NCBI GenBank assembly: GCA_000333855.2
Contig: CM007316.1
Coordinates: forward strand, 161,345-225,344
Length of the DNA stretch: 64,000 nt
DNA from: Endotrypanum monterogeii
Lineage: Eukaryota > Euglenozoa > Kinetoplastea > Trypanosomatida > Trypanosomatidae
Direction of reading: 5' to 3'
Positions 1-8,727 of the stretch are shown piece by piece. The number at the start of each line of letters is the position of its first letter. Position 1 is the stretch's first letter. The notes beneath the pieces were generated by a model, which did no database searches, was not told the origin of the DNA, and was given only the letters and a program-made list of their open reading frames with translations. The position numbers and the translations under genes are program-made.

Positions 1-105
1 ACGACCACGGCCGCCGCGACCACGTCCGCCACGACCACGCCCGAAACCGCGCTCAGCGCGGGGAGCCTCCACCACAGGGTTCTCAGTAGGTTGAGCGTCA
101 GCCAT
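1..105 (-). CDS. RPS2: 40S ribosomal protein S2 (uS5), N-terminal fragment
   Basis: Only the first 35 codons lie in the window; the rest runs off the left edge. The reverse strand reads from an ATG at 105 into a short acidic leader followed by an uninterrupted RGRGG-type arginine/glycine tract, the N-terminus typical of cytosolic ribosomal protein S2 in Leishmania relatives. S2 sits in the 40S subunit near the mRNA entry channel and supports decoding accuracy. No S5 domain residues are visible, so the identification rests on the leader and RG tract alone. It is the most downstream gene seen of the leftward cluster. Confidence 0.75.
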   Translation of the reverse strand, partial: MADAQPTENPVVEAPRAERGFGRGRGGRGRGGRGR

Positions 106-873
106 TTGGAACTAGCTGTGCATATGTGTACATGCAAATATATATATATATATATATATATTTATTTATTTATTTATATATTGTTAAATTTGTATATTTT
201 TTATTTTTATTTTTGCATAAGTAAAGCGCGAAAGTGGAGGTAGGTAATGGTCAAGAAAAAGTGGAAGCAGAAACTCGAAAAAGGTGAGACAGAAATGCTG
301 CAGCGCCAGACATGGTGCAGGGACGTGGTTAGACCGGCAAATCAGGAGAACAGCAGAGTACCCGCAGCATATTTCCAGCCACATTCTGGAGAGGCACGAT
401 CCACCTACACATAAGGATATTCCCGATAAAATATGTGAGCCAGAATATCTATGATGACGTGCTCTTGTATCACGAAAAGCAACTTCCCTTTGAACTCCTT
501 CCTGACAAGATGCAGAGTAGACATTGAAAATATATACGGTGACAAACAAAATTCGAACGAGCTCCCTTACATCCACACAAGCTGTCCCCTTCGTTGTCTC
601 TCCTCCATCTTGCGTATCCAATGAACTTTCCCTAACAAAAAAGGGGGCCCCTTCCTCCGACGAACGCCAACAAGGACAAGAAGGAGAATCCACAAAGAGG
701 TGACGATAAAAACTACGCAAAAATAATGCGTGAGATAAAGAAGAGGGTGCGCTGGAAAATATATCCAACTCTCCAAGACAAACAGCAAAAAATAAATTCC
801 AAAAGAAAAATGCACCAGAACATACCGTTGCTCATATCCTTACCCCCCCCCCACGGGCAAATCAACAATTCCC
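106..873. other. Spacer upstream of the S2 gene
   Basis: No supportable gene. It contains a (TA)n run at 138-161 that grades into TTTA repeats up to about 180, and a run of ten C at 843-852 next to the repeat boundary. The reading frames across 184-815 lack any recognisable protein character. The sequence directly right of the S2 start is its presumed 5' UTR on the minus strand. Confidence 0.6.
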
Positions 874-2495
874 CTCGTTAAACAACCACAGCCCATCTGG
901 CTCTGCAGCACCGCTGCGACATCCTGGCGGTGTAGCACAGGCCGCCTGCCGTCGAAATGACTCGTGGGATAACGGGCTCGCTGTCGACGCTTCCTGATCT
1001 CTTCCTGATGCGTTCGGCGCGAACGGCGTCAGGCGCGGCTGGGCAGACAGCATGCCATGGTCTGGTACCGGCAGCGCCCACGGTCCTTGGACGAACACAC
1101 ACGCGGTGGCAATATGTCGCGGAGACGGTTGGGGGGCCAGGTCTACATGAATACCGGGCGATGGTGAGGAGGAAGCGGCCGTGCACCAGCTTCGCGCTGT
1201 CCGAGGCCCTCTGCCCTGCCTGCACGCAACCCCGTGCCATCGCGCACCCCGGTCCCGGGCGTGCCGCCAGGTCGTGCCCGGACCCCATGCGTTGGAGCCA
1301 GCAGCACTGGACGACAGCGTTCGNNNNNNNNNNNNNNNNNNNNNNNNNNNNNNNNNNNNNNNNNNNNNNNNNNNNNNNNNNNNNNNNNNNNNNNNNNNNN
1401 NNNNNNNNNNNNNNNNNNNNNNNNNNNNNNNNNNNNNNNNNNNNNNNNNNNNNNNNNNNNNNNNNNNNNNNNNNNNNNNNNNNNNNNNNCGCCCTCGTCG
1501 GCTTTAGCGCCGCCAGGACACACCAACCCACTCGGTCGGAGCCCGCAGATGCTGCGCACTCCACACGCTCGCGCACAACAGATTGGGCTGGCGTGGATTG
1601 CCTCGTGCCCCCGCCATCCATCACGCTCGCCCCTTACACCCCTGGGTGCTTTGCATTGCACGGCCCCCACCACGTCAGCCGTGGTTCGCAGCCTGTGTAC
1701 ATCGCGCTCGCATGTTTGCATGACCGCGCCTCTTTCAAGGCAATGTCGTCATCAGGTGGGAGGGTCTGCCGCTCCCTCCCCTCCCCCCCTCCGGCCTTCC
1801 AAACTGTCGTGCGAGAGGACGGAAGAGGAGGAGAAAGGGAGGCGGGCCTGGATCGCCTCCACCTGTGCGTGATGCAACAGCCGGGACACCGTTGAGAGCC
1901 CATGGCACCAAGGGCGCCCCTCGCCCTCCCTCGAAGCCCGCACGTCTGTCGGGTGCGTAGCTGGGACAGACGGCAGAAGGGTCCGCTGTACAGGCGCGTG
2001 CCTAGGCGCAAGGAGCTCGCGTCTCGCCGCCCCGAAGGTGGCATGGGGGTCAGCGCGATACATTTTACCCCAAGAAGGGGCCCGTACCGTGCGAGTGGGA
2101 TGCACATGACCACCTCATTTCCGGAATGCCCAACCCGCCATGTGGGATGACTCTTCCCAACGACTCTCGATCGATCAGTTAATTCCGAAGAGACTATCGT
2201 GTACCACGGCAGCTCAGTCGTCCTCAAGGAAAAGGGTGGGACGTGAGCTGTAGCGGGGGCGGGGATACCACAACCTCAGTGGGGTCGAAGGCAGCAGCAC
2301 GTCGACAACGCCGTTCACCCACTGGCGCCAGGACTCAAAGGGGGGCAAGACACAGCTGCACAATTGAGTGAGGACGGTTTCCGCCTCACTAGTCCGCTCA
2401 GCATCCCCCCTGCCTCCTTCACGTGAGGCGGTTGCCGCTCAGTCGCTGCTATCCTAGAGTGCCGCACTCCGCACCCCTAGGTTCGAGAAATGTAG
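874..2495. repeat. 1.46-kb dispersed repeat, copy 1 (contains N gap)
   Basis: This GC-rich block matches 8728-10186 in direct orientation. 450 nt before the gap and 1006 nt after it align to copy 2 without a single insertion or deletion. By eye there are about 20 substitutions, almost all in the left two thirds. Both copies start at ctcgttaaac and end at gagaaatgtag. Open frames exist on both strands but none encodes a recognisable reverse transcriptase, endonuclease or transposase, so they look like a by-product of high GC. Near the right end a nonanucleotide (ccgcctcac) recurs inverted about 30 nt later, giving a possible hairpin. No clear target-site duplication was found. A SIDER-like degenerate retroposon or other non-autonomous element is possible but I could not match a known signature. 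Confidence 0.85.
1324..1489. other. Assembly gap of 166 N, probably mis-sized
   Basis: 166 undetermined bases inside repeat copy 1. The intact copy at 8728-10186 has only three bases (gag, 9178-9180) between the sequences matching the two edges of this gap, so the real missing sequence is most likely about 3 nt and the frames drawn through the gap are artefacts. Confidence 0.9.
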
Positions 2496-3347
2496 AGTCA
2501 ACGGCAAAACGGTGACGACAAGTGAGAGCAGCAGCAGGAAGAGGGGGGCCTCTAACATAATCACTGGGGTAAACATGAATAGTAGATGTCTTTTTTGATG
2601 TTCTCTTCTAGCCAGGTAGGCCATGGCTCAGATGCTTGTGTTGTAAAGAGAAGAGAATAAAGGTGCACCCTCCATGAGAAGTCCCTACAACGAAAAATAA
2701 AACTTCAGTCCTCATGCTTTCACCAATACACCTCCCTGTACATCAAGCAAGAGAAAAAAACACGAAAACTGTGAAAAGGTGAACCGTCCCCGTGGGGAAA
2801 ACTGCAAATGTATGTATATACTAAATCTTCTTCCATGTCGCTACTCATGTTGTTGCTGCTGCAACTAGTACAGGCCATCTCCCTTTCACAGACAATACCG
2901 TCAGTGTATGTATGTGCACATGGTGTAGAAATAAATAGAAAATATCGACAGGAAGTATGTTCACTTTTTCTTTTCGATTTTTCTCAGAACTACAAGTGCT
3001 GCAACACTGGGAAGATGCCAAGGAGCAACATATCAATTTGCTTGCCATCATCACAATCCTTTAGGTCGTCCCCTATAATATATACTCCTGCTTTTAGTTT
3101 ATTTGATGCTCACCCCTGTACGCCGCGCCATAGGACCCGCTATATATCAGAAGGAGAAACCGGGGAGAAAGCGAGGGAGGGGAAGTCACAAGCGTGCACA
3201 CCACGAATACGCGTAGTCTACTGTACACAACTCAAGACGTTTGGATTTAGTTACGCACCCATCTCAACGAGCTACTTAAAGAGCAGCGACACGCGTCAGG
3301 GCAAGGAATCGGGACAAGCCTTACCCCGATCCCGACCCCCTTTCCTT
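2496..3347. other. Spacer downstream of the aldo-keto reductase
   Basis: No gene supported. This is the 3' side of the minus-strand reductase. A purine-rich tract at about 3151-3184 is a polypyrimidine tract on the coding strand and could serve in RNA processing. A plus-strand open frame through this region runs antisense into the reductase and is rejected. Confidence 0.5.
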
Positions 3348-4187
3348 TCACTGGCGCTCGGTGGGAAAGAAAGTGTCTGGGTGACCTCCGATACGCGCGC
3401 TCTCGTCCATCGATTCCATTGCCCGCATGTCCTCCGGTGCAAGTTCAAAGTGGAAGACGTCAAAGTTCTGTTTGATACGCTCCTCGTTGCTGGATTTGGG
3501 GATGACGATGACCCCGAGCTGAATGAACCAGCGAATAATGACCTGCGCTACAGATCTCTGATACTTTTCCGCAAGCTTCATGAGGCGAGGCTCTGACAGA
3601 AAAGAGCCCTTGCCCAGTGACCTCCATGCCGTCACGGCGATATTCTTCTCAGCGCAGTACGCACGGAGCGCCTTCTGCTGGAAAAGAGGATGCATCTCTA
3701 CCTGATTGATCATGGGCGGTATCCGACAATTCGCCAGCAAGTCGTCCAGGCAGTGGGGCTCAAAGTTGGACACACCAATCGCGCGCACCTTCTTCATCTC
3801 GTATAATTTCTCGAAGGCACGCCACGTTTCGATGTAGGAGCGATTGAGACCTGGCCAATGAATAAGATACAGATCCACATACTCCACTCCCAGCTCCTGG
3901 CAACTCCTCTCGAATGCAGCGAGAGTGTTGTCGTATCCATGGTCGTAGTTCCACAGCTTAGTGGTGAGGAAGATATCAGAGCGTGGCACACCGCTCTCGC
4001 GAATACCCTGGCCAACGCCCTTCTCATTCTTGTAGTAATGTGCTGTGTCGATGTGACGGTAGCCGGCTTTGAGGGCCCATTCAACGTTCTGCATCACCTC
4101 TTCATCCTTCGCTTCCCAGGTACCGATACCGAGCTGAGGCACCTGCACCCCATTGCTGAGGGTCACCTGAGTGCAGCCTCCAGCCAT
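3348..4187 (-). CDS. Aldo-keto reductase, prostaglandin F synthase type
   Basis: A 279-residue NAD(P)H-dependent aldo-keto reductase with the family's usual length and TIM-barrel signatures. The catalytic tetrad is visible as D47, Y52 (DTA..Y.NE), K77 (TTKLWN) and H110 (LIHWP); the cofactor-binding IPKS segment lies near residue 230. The ATG at 4187 begins the conserved MAGG..VTLSNGV leader; upstream in-frame codons contain no ATG and resemble UTR. In Leishmania the closest known relative is the prostaglandin F2-alpha synthase, which reduces PGH2 and various carbonyls in the cytosol. An unusual point is the AWRSLGKG segment where relatives usually read AWSPLG.G, so the substrate and cofactor pocket may differ. 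The gene lies between the two 1.46-kb direct repeats. The family assignment is firm; the natural substrate is inference. Confidence 0.92.
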   Translation of the reverse strand: MAGGCTQVTLSNGVQVPQLGIGTWEAKDEEVMQNVEWALKAGYRHIDTAHYYKNEKGVGQGIRESGVPRSDIFLTTKLWNYDHGYDNTLAAFERSCQELGVEYVDLYLIHWPGLNRSYIETWRAFEKLYEMKKVRAIGVSNFEPHCLDDLLANCRIPPMINQVEMHPLFQQKALRAYCAEKNIAVTAWRSLGKGSFLSEPRLMKLAEKYQRSVAQVIIRWFIQLGVIVIPKSSNEERIKQNFDVFHFELAPEDMRAMESMDESARIGGHPDTFFPTERQ

Positions 4188-5129
4188 GATGCCAAGTTCG
4201 ACTAACCAATGTAGGACTGAAAAATACTCTAGTATTGCTCTAAGCCAAGACAAAGGAGTGCACCAAGGAAAAGCTGAAACGGAAGACAAGCACTCTGACT
4301 ATTCAGTGAAGAAAGCACTTTTTTTTTTTCTGCTTCAGTTGTTGAGTACAGCCGCTGCGTCACTTCTTTTTTTTTGTTGTTGGGGGGGGGGGTCGTTCTG
4401 ATGTGCGCTTGTGTCTTCTTTGTGTGACTGCGACTAGTCTCTCTGAGATTCCCGTCCCAAAATGAGGAGGAGGATGGAATCAACTGAAGGACAGAGGAAA
4501 GGCATTTAGAGAGGAAACGAAAATAAGAAAGGTGGCGGAGGAGAATTGTAAGCTTGTACCGTAAAACCAGCCACTCTGCGAAAGAGAGAAGCCGCAGACA
4601 AACGCCCCATATCCAAAGCCTCGTGTAAATCGAAATTAGAGGAAGAGAATGTCTCTCCATTTCATGAAATTTTCGTAATCCGCCTGCAGTTACACCGTAA
4701 TGCGAAGCACAAAGAAGTCTCGTGCAAAACTGCCATGAAAAAGTTTTGATGGGAAATACAGAGCGCACTCCCACACACTAGGATGACCCTCGTGACGCAC
4801 GTGTCCACGCGCCCATCTCCTAGTTCTCTTAGGGAGCAAATATTGCTACCTGTCCAGAAGAATAAAAGAAAAACAAAAGAGGACATACGAAGAGGGCGCC
4901 TGTGGACCTGCATGAGTGGGAATGTATGTGGGTGCTCGCGCTATGCATATGCAAAGTCATTTTGTGGTTTCTTTGTTTGGTGGCTCCGAGTACTCTAGTC
5001 AAAAGAAAATCGCATCCCACACTGAGGAATGAAAAAATATATATGACTGGACATTATTGTACATATTGTTGACTGCACTCATTCTCATGTAGTACGCTCA
5101 TAAATCGAGTGTCACTACGGTCGCTTCAG
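4188..5129. other. Spacer between LRR gene and reductase
   Basis: No gene supported. It holds a T run at 4319-4329, a run of eleven G at 4382-4392 and a long purine-rich stretch at 4472-4545 that is pyrimidine-rich on the minus strand. Open frames here (for example 4662-4913 and 4783-4998) have no protein-like features. Confidence 0.5.
4472..4545 (-). promoter_or_regulatory. Putative trans-splicing polypyrimidine tract for the reductase
   Basis: The plus strand is nearly all A and G here, so the minus strand reads as C/T-rich sequence about 290 nt upstream of the reductase ATG. In trypanosomatids such tracts direct spliced-leader addition to the next downstream AG. The exact acceptor cannot be chosen by eye. 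Confidence 0.4.
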
Positions 5130-8100
5130 CTAGACCTCACTCTGCAACGCGGCGAACTGCATACGTCTGGGAAAAAGTAGCAGCTCCATTTCCTCGAAGC
5201 ACCTACTGGCAGTAGTGGAGGCGTGGAAAGATGGCTGAAAACCGCCATCTACTTGCAGCAGCGATGGACACGCCTGCGTCAAGTCGAGTAGAAGCGGCAT
5301 TACATCATCCACCCTCTCCGACATCCCACGGGCCCAAAGGGAAAGAAATTGAAGCTGCTGTGAAGCAGCCGCTTTTACATAAGCTACCCACTCGCCAAGC
5401 CCCTCTACTGTTGGTGTTTCGACGTCTCCAAGCAGCAAGCACGTGAGCTGCTCTGCCACTGCAGCTGGTAACACTGTGTTCTGTACAGCACCTACCAGGG
5501 GGGTGGTCAGGCCAGTGGCGGTGCAGTTGAGCCGTCGCATTGTGGTTGGAAGATATTCCAGCGCAGCAGCCATCCCCGCTGAGCCCAGCAGAGGATGCTC
5601 CTCCAACGACAATTCTTCAAGCGCGGTGAAGTGTCGCAGCAGCAACCCCAGTGCCGCACAATCGGCCTCAGAGGCGAGCTCGTTGCGAGCCAAGTGCAGG
5701 ATACGCACCGAAGGGGTGTAAGATGTGTCGGGCGGCGGCAGAGCTTCAGACCAGGTCTGGAGGTGTCGAAGTCGTAACCCAACATGGGAGAGTGAGAGAA
5801 ACGTGAGCTGACCGCATACAGCAGCCAATGCTGCCACCTCCTCTTGCCACAAGCAAGCAGCGAGGTCGTTGTGGTCCATATTAAGGTGACGTAAAGCGCT
5901 TCCTGGCCGTGCCACAGCCATCCATAACTCATACAGGTACGAGTGCGCGTGTTTCTGCTGCTGATAGGCCTCGTCGGCACTGAGCTGGTTTCCCTCTAGG
6001 TTTAGGGTCACCATGGAAGTGTTCTGACAGAGTGCCTCGGCTAAAGCCCGCACATCGCTCGGGCTCAGCTGGCAGTAGCCTATATCCAAATGGCAGAGAG
6101 TGCGGTTAGTGGAGAGCATCCCGGCAAACTCAGCGAATTCGGGAAAGGTCAAAGAGTCGTCCTCCGTGCTCTGGTGCCGCCTCCCTGGTGCCCTGGAGCC
6201 TATCGGGTTATGGCGCAAGGAAAACGTCTCTAGCACCTTATTTGCTCTAAGAACCTCTGACAGAGCCTGTACTCCCTTTCGGCTGATGTTGCAGCTACCT
6301 ACATCGATAACGCGAAGAGTGGACATACCCTTCTTAGTAGGGGCAACTGACGTGTGTGGGAGTGCTTCGGCGACCCACTGTTGCCACTTTTTTTTCTCCT
6401 CAAGGGAAACTTCGCCAGAGGTGTCGACATCGCCATCAACATCTGACGCTGAGCCGTCATCGACATCTGACGCTGAGCCGTCATCGAAAGCGCCACTACT
6501 CCTGGGCTGCTCCACATTTGTGAGCAATACAAGCGGTGCCTCTTTGGCGTACTCATCCTCTTCGCCAGCGTCCGAAAGAGCTGCGGAAACGCTTGTACTG
6601 CGAGTAGCGACCAAAGCCGGTGATTCGCGCTGCAACATGCACAGCAGAGCCTGTAACGCCTTCCCCTCTTTTCTGATAATGGCACTGCGGGCGGCACCCA
6701 GCTCCGCTCCGAAGCCTTCCCACATACCATCCATCACCTCCTGACGCTGTACCACCTCCTCCGTCGACAACGGCACTTCATCGCGCAGGACAAGGGCAAG
6801 CTTCTTGCATCCACGGTCCCCGACCTGGTTACCACGGAGCACCAGTGTCTCCAGTTGTGACCAACCACTTCGACGGCTGCAGTACGCCTCCTTCTTCTGC
6901 TGCCTCTCAACGGCCCGACGACCGACGATGGAGTTGCTATTGACAGTCACGACTCTCTGGAGCTCTTGACAGTACTCCCGAGTCATTGTTCTACGCACCT
7001 GTACCTCACTGCGAAGAAGCGCCCGCACCTGCTTCTGGAAGCGTTTCTCCTGGGCCTCCCGCTCCTTTTTTTCCTTCCGGGCACGCTGCCGCTGCTCTTT
7101 GGCCCTTTGGATGGCCTCCTCTTCGTCCTCCTCCTCATCCCCCTCCTCCTCCTCCCCCTCCTCCTCCTCTCCCCCTTCGGAGGCATTTTCGTCTTCTGTA
7201 TCACCACCTTCTTCTTCCTCATCACTCGCATCGTCGCTTGCACTGCTCTCCCCTTCTTCCTTCTCGCTAGATTCCACAGATGAGAAAGCATCTCCTTCAT
7301 GGTCATCGACATCGACGTCGTCAGTGAAGGAAGCGTTGCTGTCCTCTGGATTAATGCCACCAATGAAGAGAGCGGTTTTGACCCGCCCCTCAAGGGTCCA
7401 CTCTGTTTCCTCAGGAGCGTCCTCGCCCAACTCCTCAGGCAACAACTTAGTATCGGACTCTATAAGCGCATCGATGAGAGCAAGAACGAAATTCGAGTTG
7501 AGGTTTGTGTTGGAAAGATTTAGGCTAGTAAGAAACTTGCTCACCTTCACAGCTTCGCAGAATGCCTGAGTGAGGCCTTCAAAGTCTGTGTCCGCAGAGC
7601 CGAACCCAATGCTGCTCTGCTCAAGGCTTAGGCTTTTGATTTCTGTTCCCTTCAGAGCCTCCATAAGTGGCGTGACCGTATTCTCGAGGGAACAGTTCAC
7701 GAGAGACAATTCCTCAAGTTTTGTTGCAGCGTTGAGGAATTCAGCAAGAACCGTGTCGATCTTTGCTGACGACGATCCGCAGACAGCCAATGTGCTCAGA
7801 TGATCCATCACTGGCTTGCTACTCATGAGTGACCCGAGAATCTCACCCAAAGAAGCAACAGTGTCGGGGCACGGCAACGCAATAAGCCTCGACACCGGCA
7901 CGGATGCCGACGGTCCATTTGTTTCAGCTGAGCGACGTGCCAGAAGAGAGAGGAATTCGTCAAGACTGTTGGAGGGAATCGCCAGCTGGGATGAACTGAT
8001 GCGTGTCTGCCCGATGGACCCTACAGAGAGGCACACTACAGCGCCTTCTCCCAGTACAAAATCTTTGACAAAGGGCTTGATATAAGCAAACTGCGGAAAC

Positions 8101-8360
8101 CACAAGGAACGGTTCGCATTAGAGCACACGAGGGCTGCGTCGAAGCGATGAAATAGCCGCTGAAAAGAGGCCGTCAACGCACCAGCTATCTCATTAGCTG
8201 AAACATCGTTATTTGCGGCAACGCAGGCATCCCGCTTCGCCGAGAACGGGTCATGCCGAATTTGTTCTTGATCCTCTAAAACGCCAGCATGTTTGGAGCT
8301 TGACAGACGTCTCAGATACGCCTGTGCGTTACCAGATGGGCACCAAGACCGCTCGGTCAT
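5130..8360 (-). CDS. Large leucine-rich-repeat protein with an acidic centre
   Basis: A 1076-residue protein; the first ATG is at 8360 (the codon two positions upstream is GTG). It has two blocks of LxxLxLxxN/C leucine-rich repeats of the ribonuclease-inhibitor/tropomodulin type, roughly residues 140-340 and 500-1050. Between them lie an extremely acidic Glu/Asp/Ser segment (about 340-418) and a short Lys/Arg/Gln-rich segment likely to be helical. A 24-nt unit is tandemly repeated near 6436-6487, giving two copies of DDGSASDV. No signal peptide or membrane segment is evident. LRR proteins of this layout are common in kinetoplastids and usually serve as protein-binding scaffolds, often flagellar or cytoskeletal; the partner here cannot be told. 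The LRR fold is clear from sequence; the role is unknown. It sits inside the interval bounded by the 1.46-kb repeats. Confidence 0.85.
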   Translation of the reverse strand: MTERSWCPSGNAQAYLRRLSSSKHAGVLEDQEQIRHDPFSAKRDACVAANNDVSANEIAGALTASFQRLFHRFDAALVCSNANRSLWFPQFAYIKPFVKDFVLGEGAVVCLSVGSIGQTRISSSQLAIPSNSLDEFLSLLARRSAETNGPSASVPVSRLIALPCPDTVASLGEILGSLMSSKPVMDHLSTLAVCGSSSAKIDTVLAEFLNAATKLEELSLVNCSLENTVTPLMEALKGTEIKSLSLEQSSIGFGSADTDFEGLTQAFCEAVKVSKFLTSLNLSNTNLNSNFVLALIDALIESDTKLLPEELGEDAPEETEWTLEGRVKTALFIGGINPEDSNASFTDDVDVDDHEGDAFSSVESSEKEEGESSASDDASDEEEEGGDTEDENASEGGEEEEGEEEEGDEEEDEEEAIQRAKEQRQRARKEKKEREAQEKRFQKQVRALLRSEVQVRRTMTREYCQELQRVVTVNSNSIVGRRAVERQQKKEAYCSRRSGWSQLETLVLRGNQVGDRGCKKLALVLRDEVPLSTEEVVQRQEVMDGMWEGFGAELGAARSAIIRKEGKALQALLCMLQRESPALVATRSTSVSAALSDAGEEDEYAKEAPLVLLTNVEQPRSSGAFDDGSASDVDDGSASDVDGDVDTSGEVSLEEKKKWQQWVAEALPHTSVAPTKKGMSTLRVIDVGSCNISRKGVQALSEVLRANKVLETFSLRHNPIGSRAPGRRHQSTEDDSLTFPEFAEFAGMLSTNRTLCHLDIGYCQLSPSDVRALAEALCQNTSMVTLNLEGNQLSADEAYQQQKHAHSYLYELWMAVARPGSALRHLNMDHNDLAACLWQEEVAALAAVCGQLTFLSLSHVGLRLRHLQTWSEALPPPDTSYTPSVRILHLARNELASEADCAALGLLLRHFTALEELSLEEHPLLGSAGMAAALEYLPTTMRRLNCTATGLTTPLVGAVQNTVLPAAVAEQLTCLLLGDVETPTVEGLGEWVAYVKAAASQQLQFLSLWARGMSERVDDVMPLLLDLTQACPSLLQVDGGFQPSFHASTTASRCFEEMELLLFPRRMQFAALQSEV
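6436..6487 (-). repeat. 24-nt tandem duplication inside the LRR gene
   Basis: Two near-identical 24-nt units (catctgacgctgagccgtca core) occur back to back in frame and encode a doubled DDGSASDV octapeptide in an acidic linker. A likely site of length polymorphism between strains. Confidence 0.7.
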
Positions 8361-8727
8361 TTTCACGAATCCTGTCGAGTCTATTAGAGTCTAAGCGCGA
8401 AAACAAACCAAATACATATAGTAAAATGGCTCGTGAACGTGTGGCAACGCGCTTTTCCTTGACTGCTATGTGAACCCTCTGGTGTCTAGTTAATGTGTAG
8501 CTTCGTATGTACATGCCATCTTAGCAAGCAAGCCCCGTAAGTGAAGAAAATAAAAAGGTGCAGGGTTTGAAGGAGAACCGCGAGTACAATCACAGAGAAC
8601 CAAACTCGAGCGGACACGCCCAGTTGGAACCTCTCATAAAATGCTCCGACACGCAAGAGATCAGAGGAATAACTTCTCCCAACATTTATATTTTCTAACA
8701 TATTATACTGACTACGTCAGCTGGTTT
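8361..8727. other. Spacer upstream of the LRR gene
   Basis: No gene supported. A purine-rich tract near 8540-8582 is pyrimidine-rich on the minus strand and may supply the splice signal for the LRR gene. The left boundary of repeat copy 2 follows at 8728. Confidence 0.5.

Noticed and set aside
184..815. Minus-strand frames of 194 and 82 codons left of repeat copy 1
   Set aside because: No conserved motif, composition driven by spacer DNA, overlapping one another in different frames; they lie where the S2 5' UTR should be.
957..2227. Long frames on both strands through repeat copy 1 (and the equivalents at 8732-9918)
   Set aside because: They occur on both strands simultaneously, cross an N gap in copy 1, match no protein family and reflect few stop codons in GC-rich DNA.
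2808..3596. 262-codon plus-strand frame
   Set aside because: Antisense to the aldo-keto reductase over its last part and otherwise spacer-like; direction opposes the cluster.
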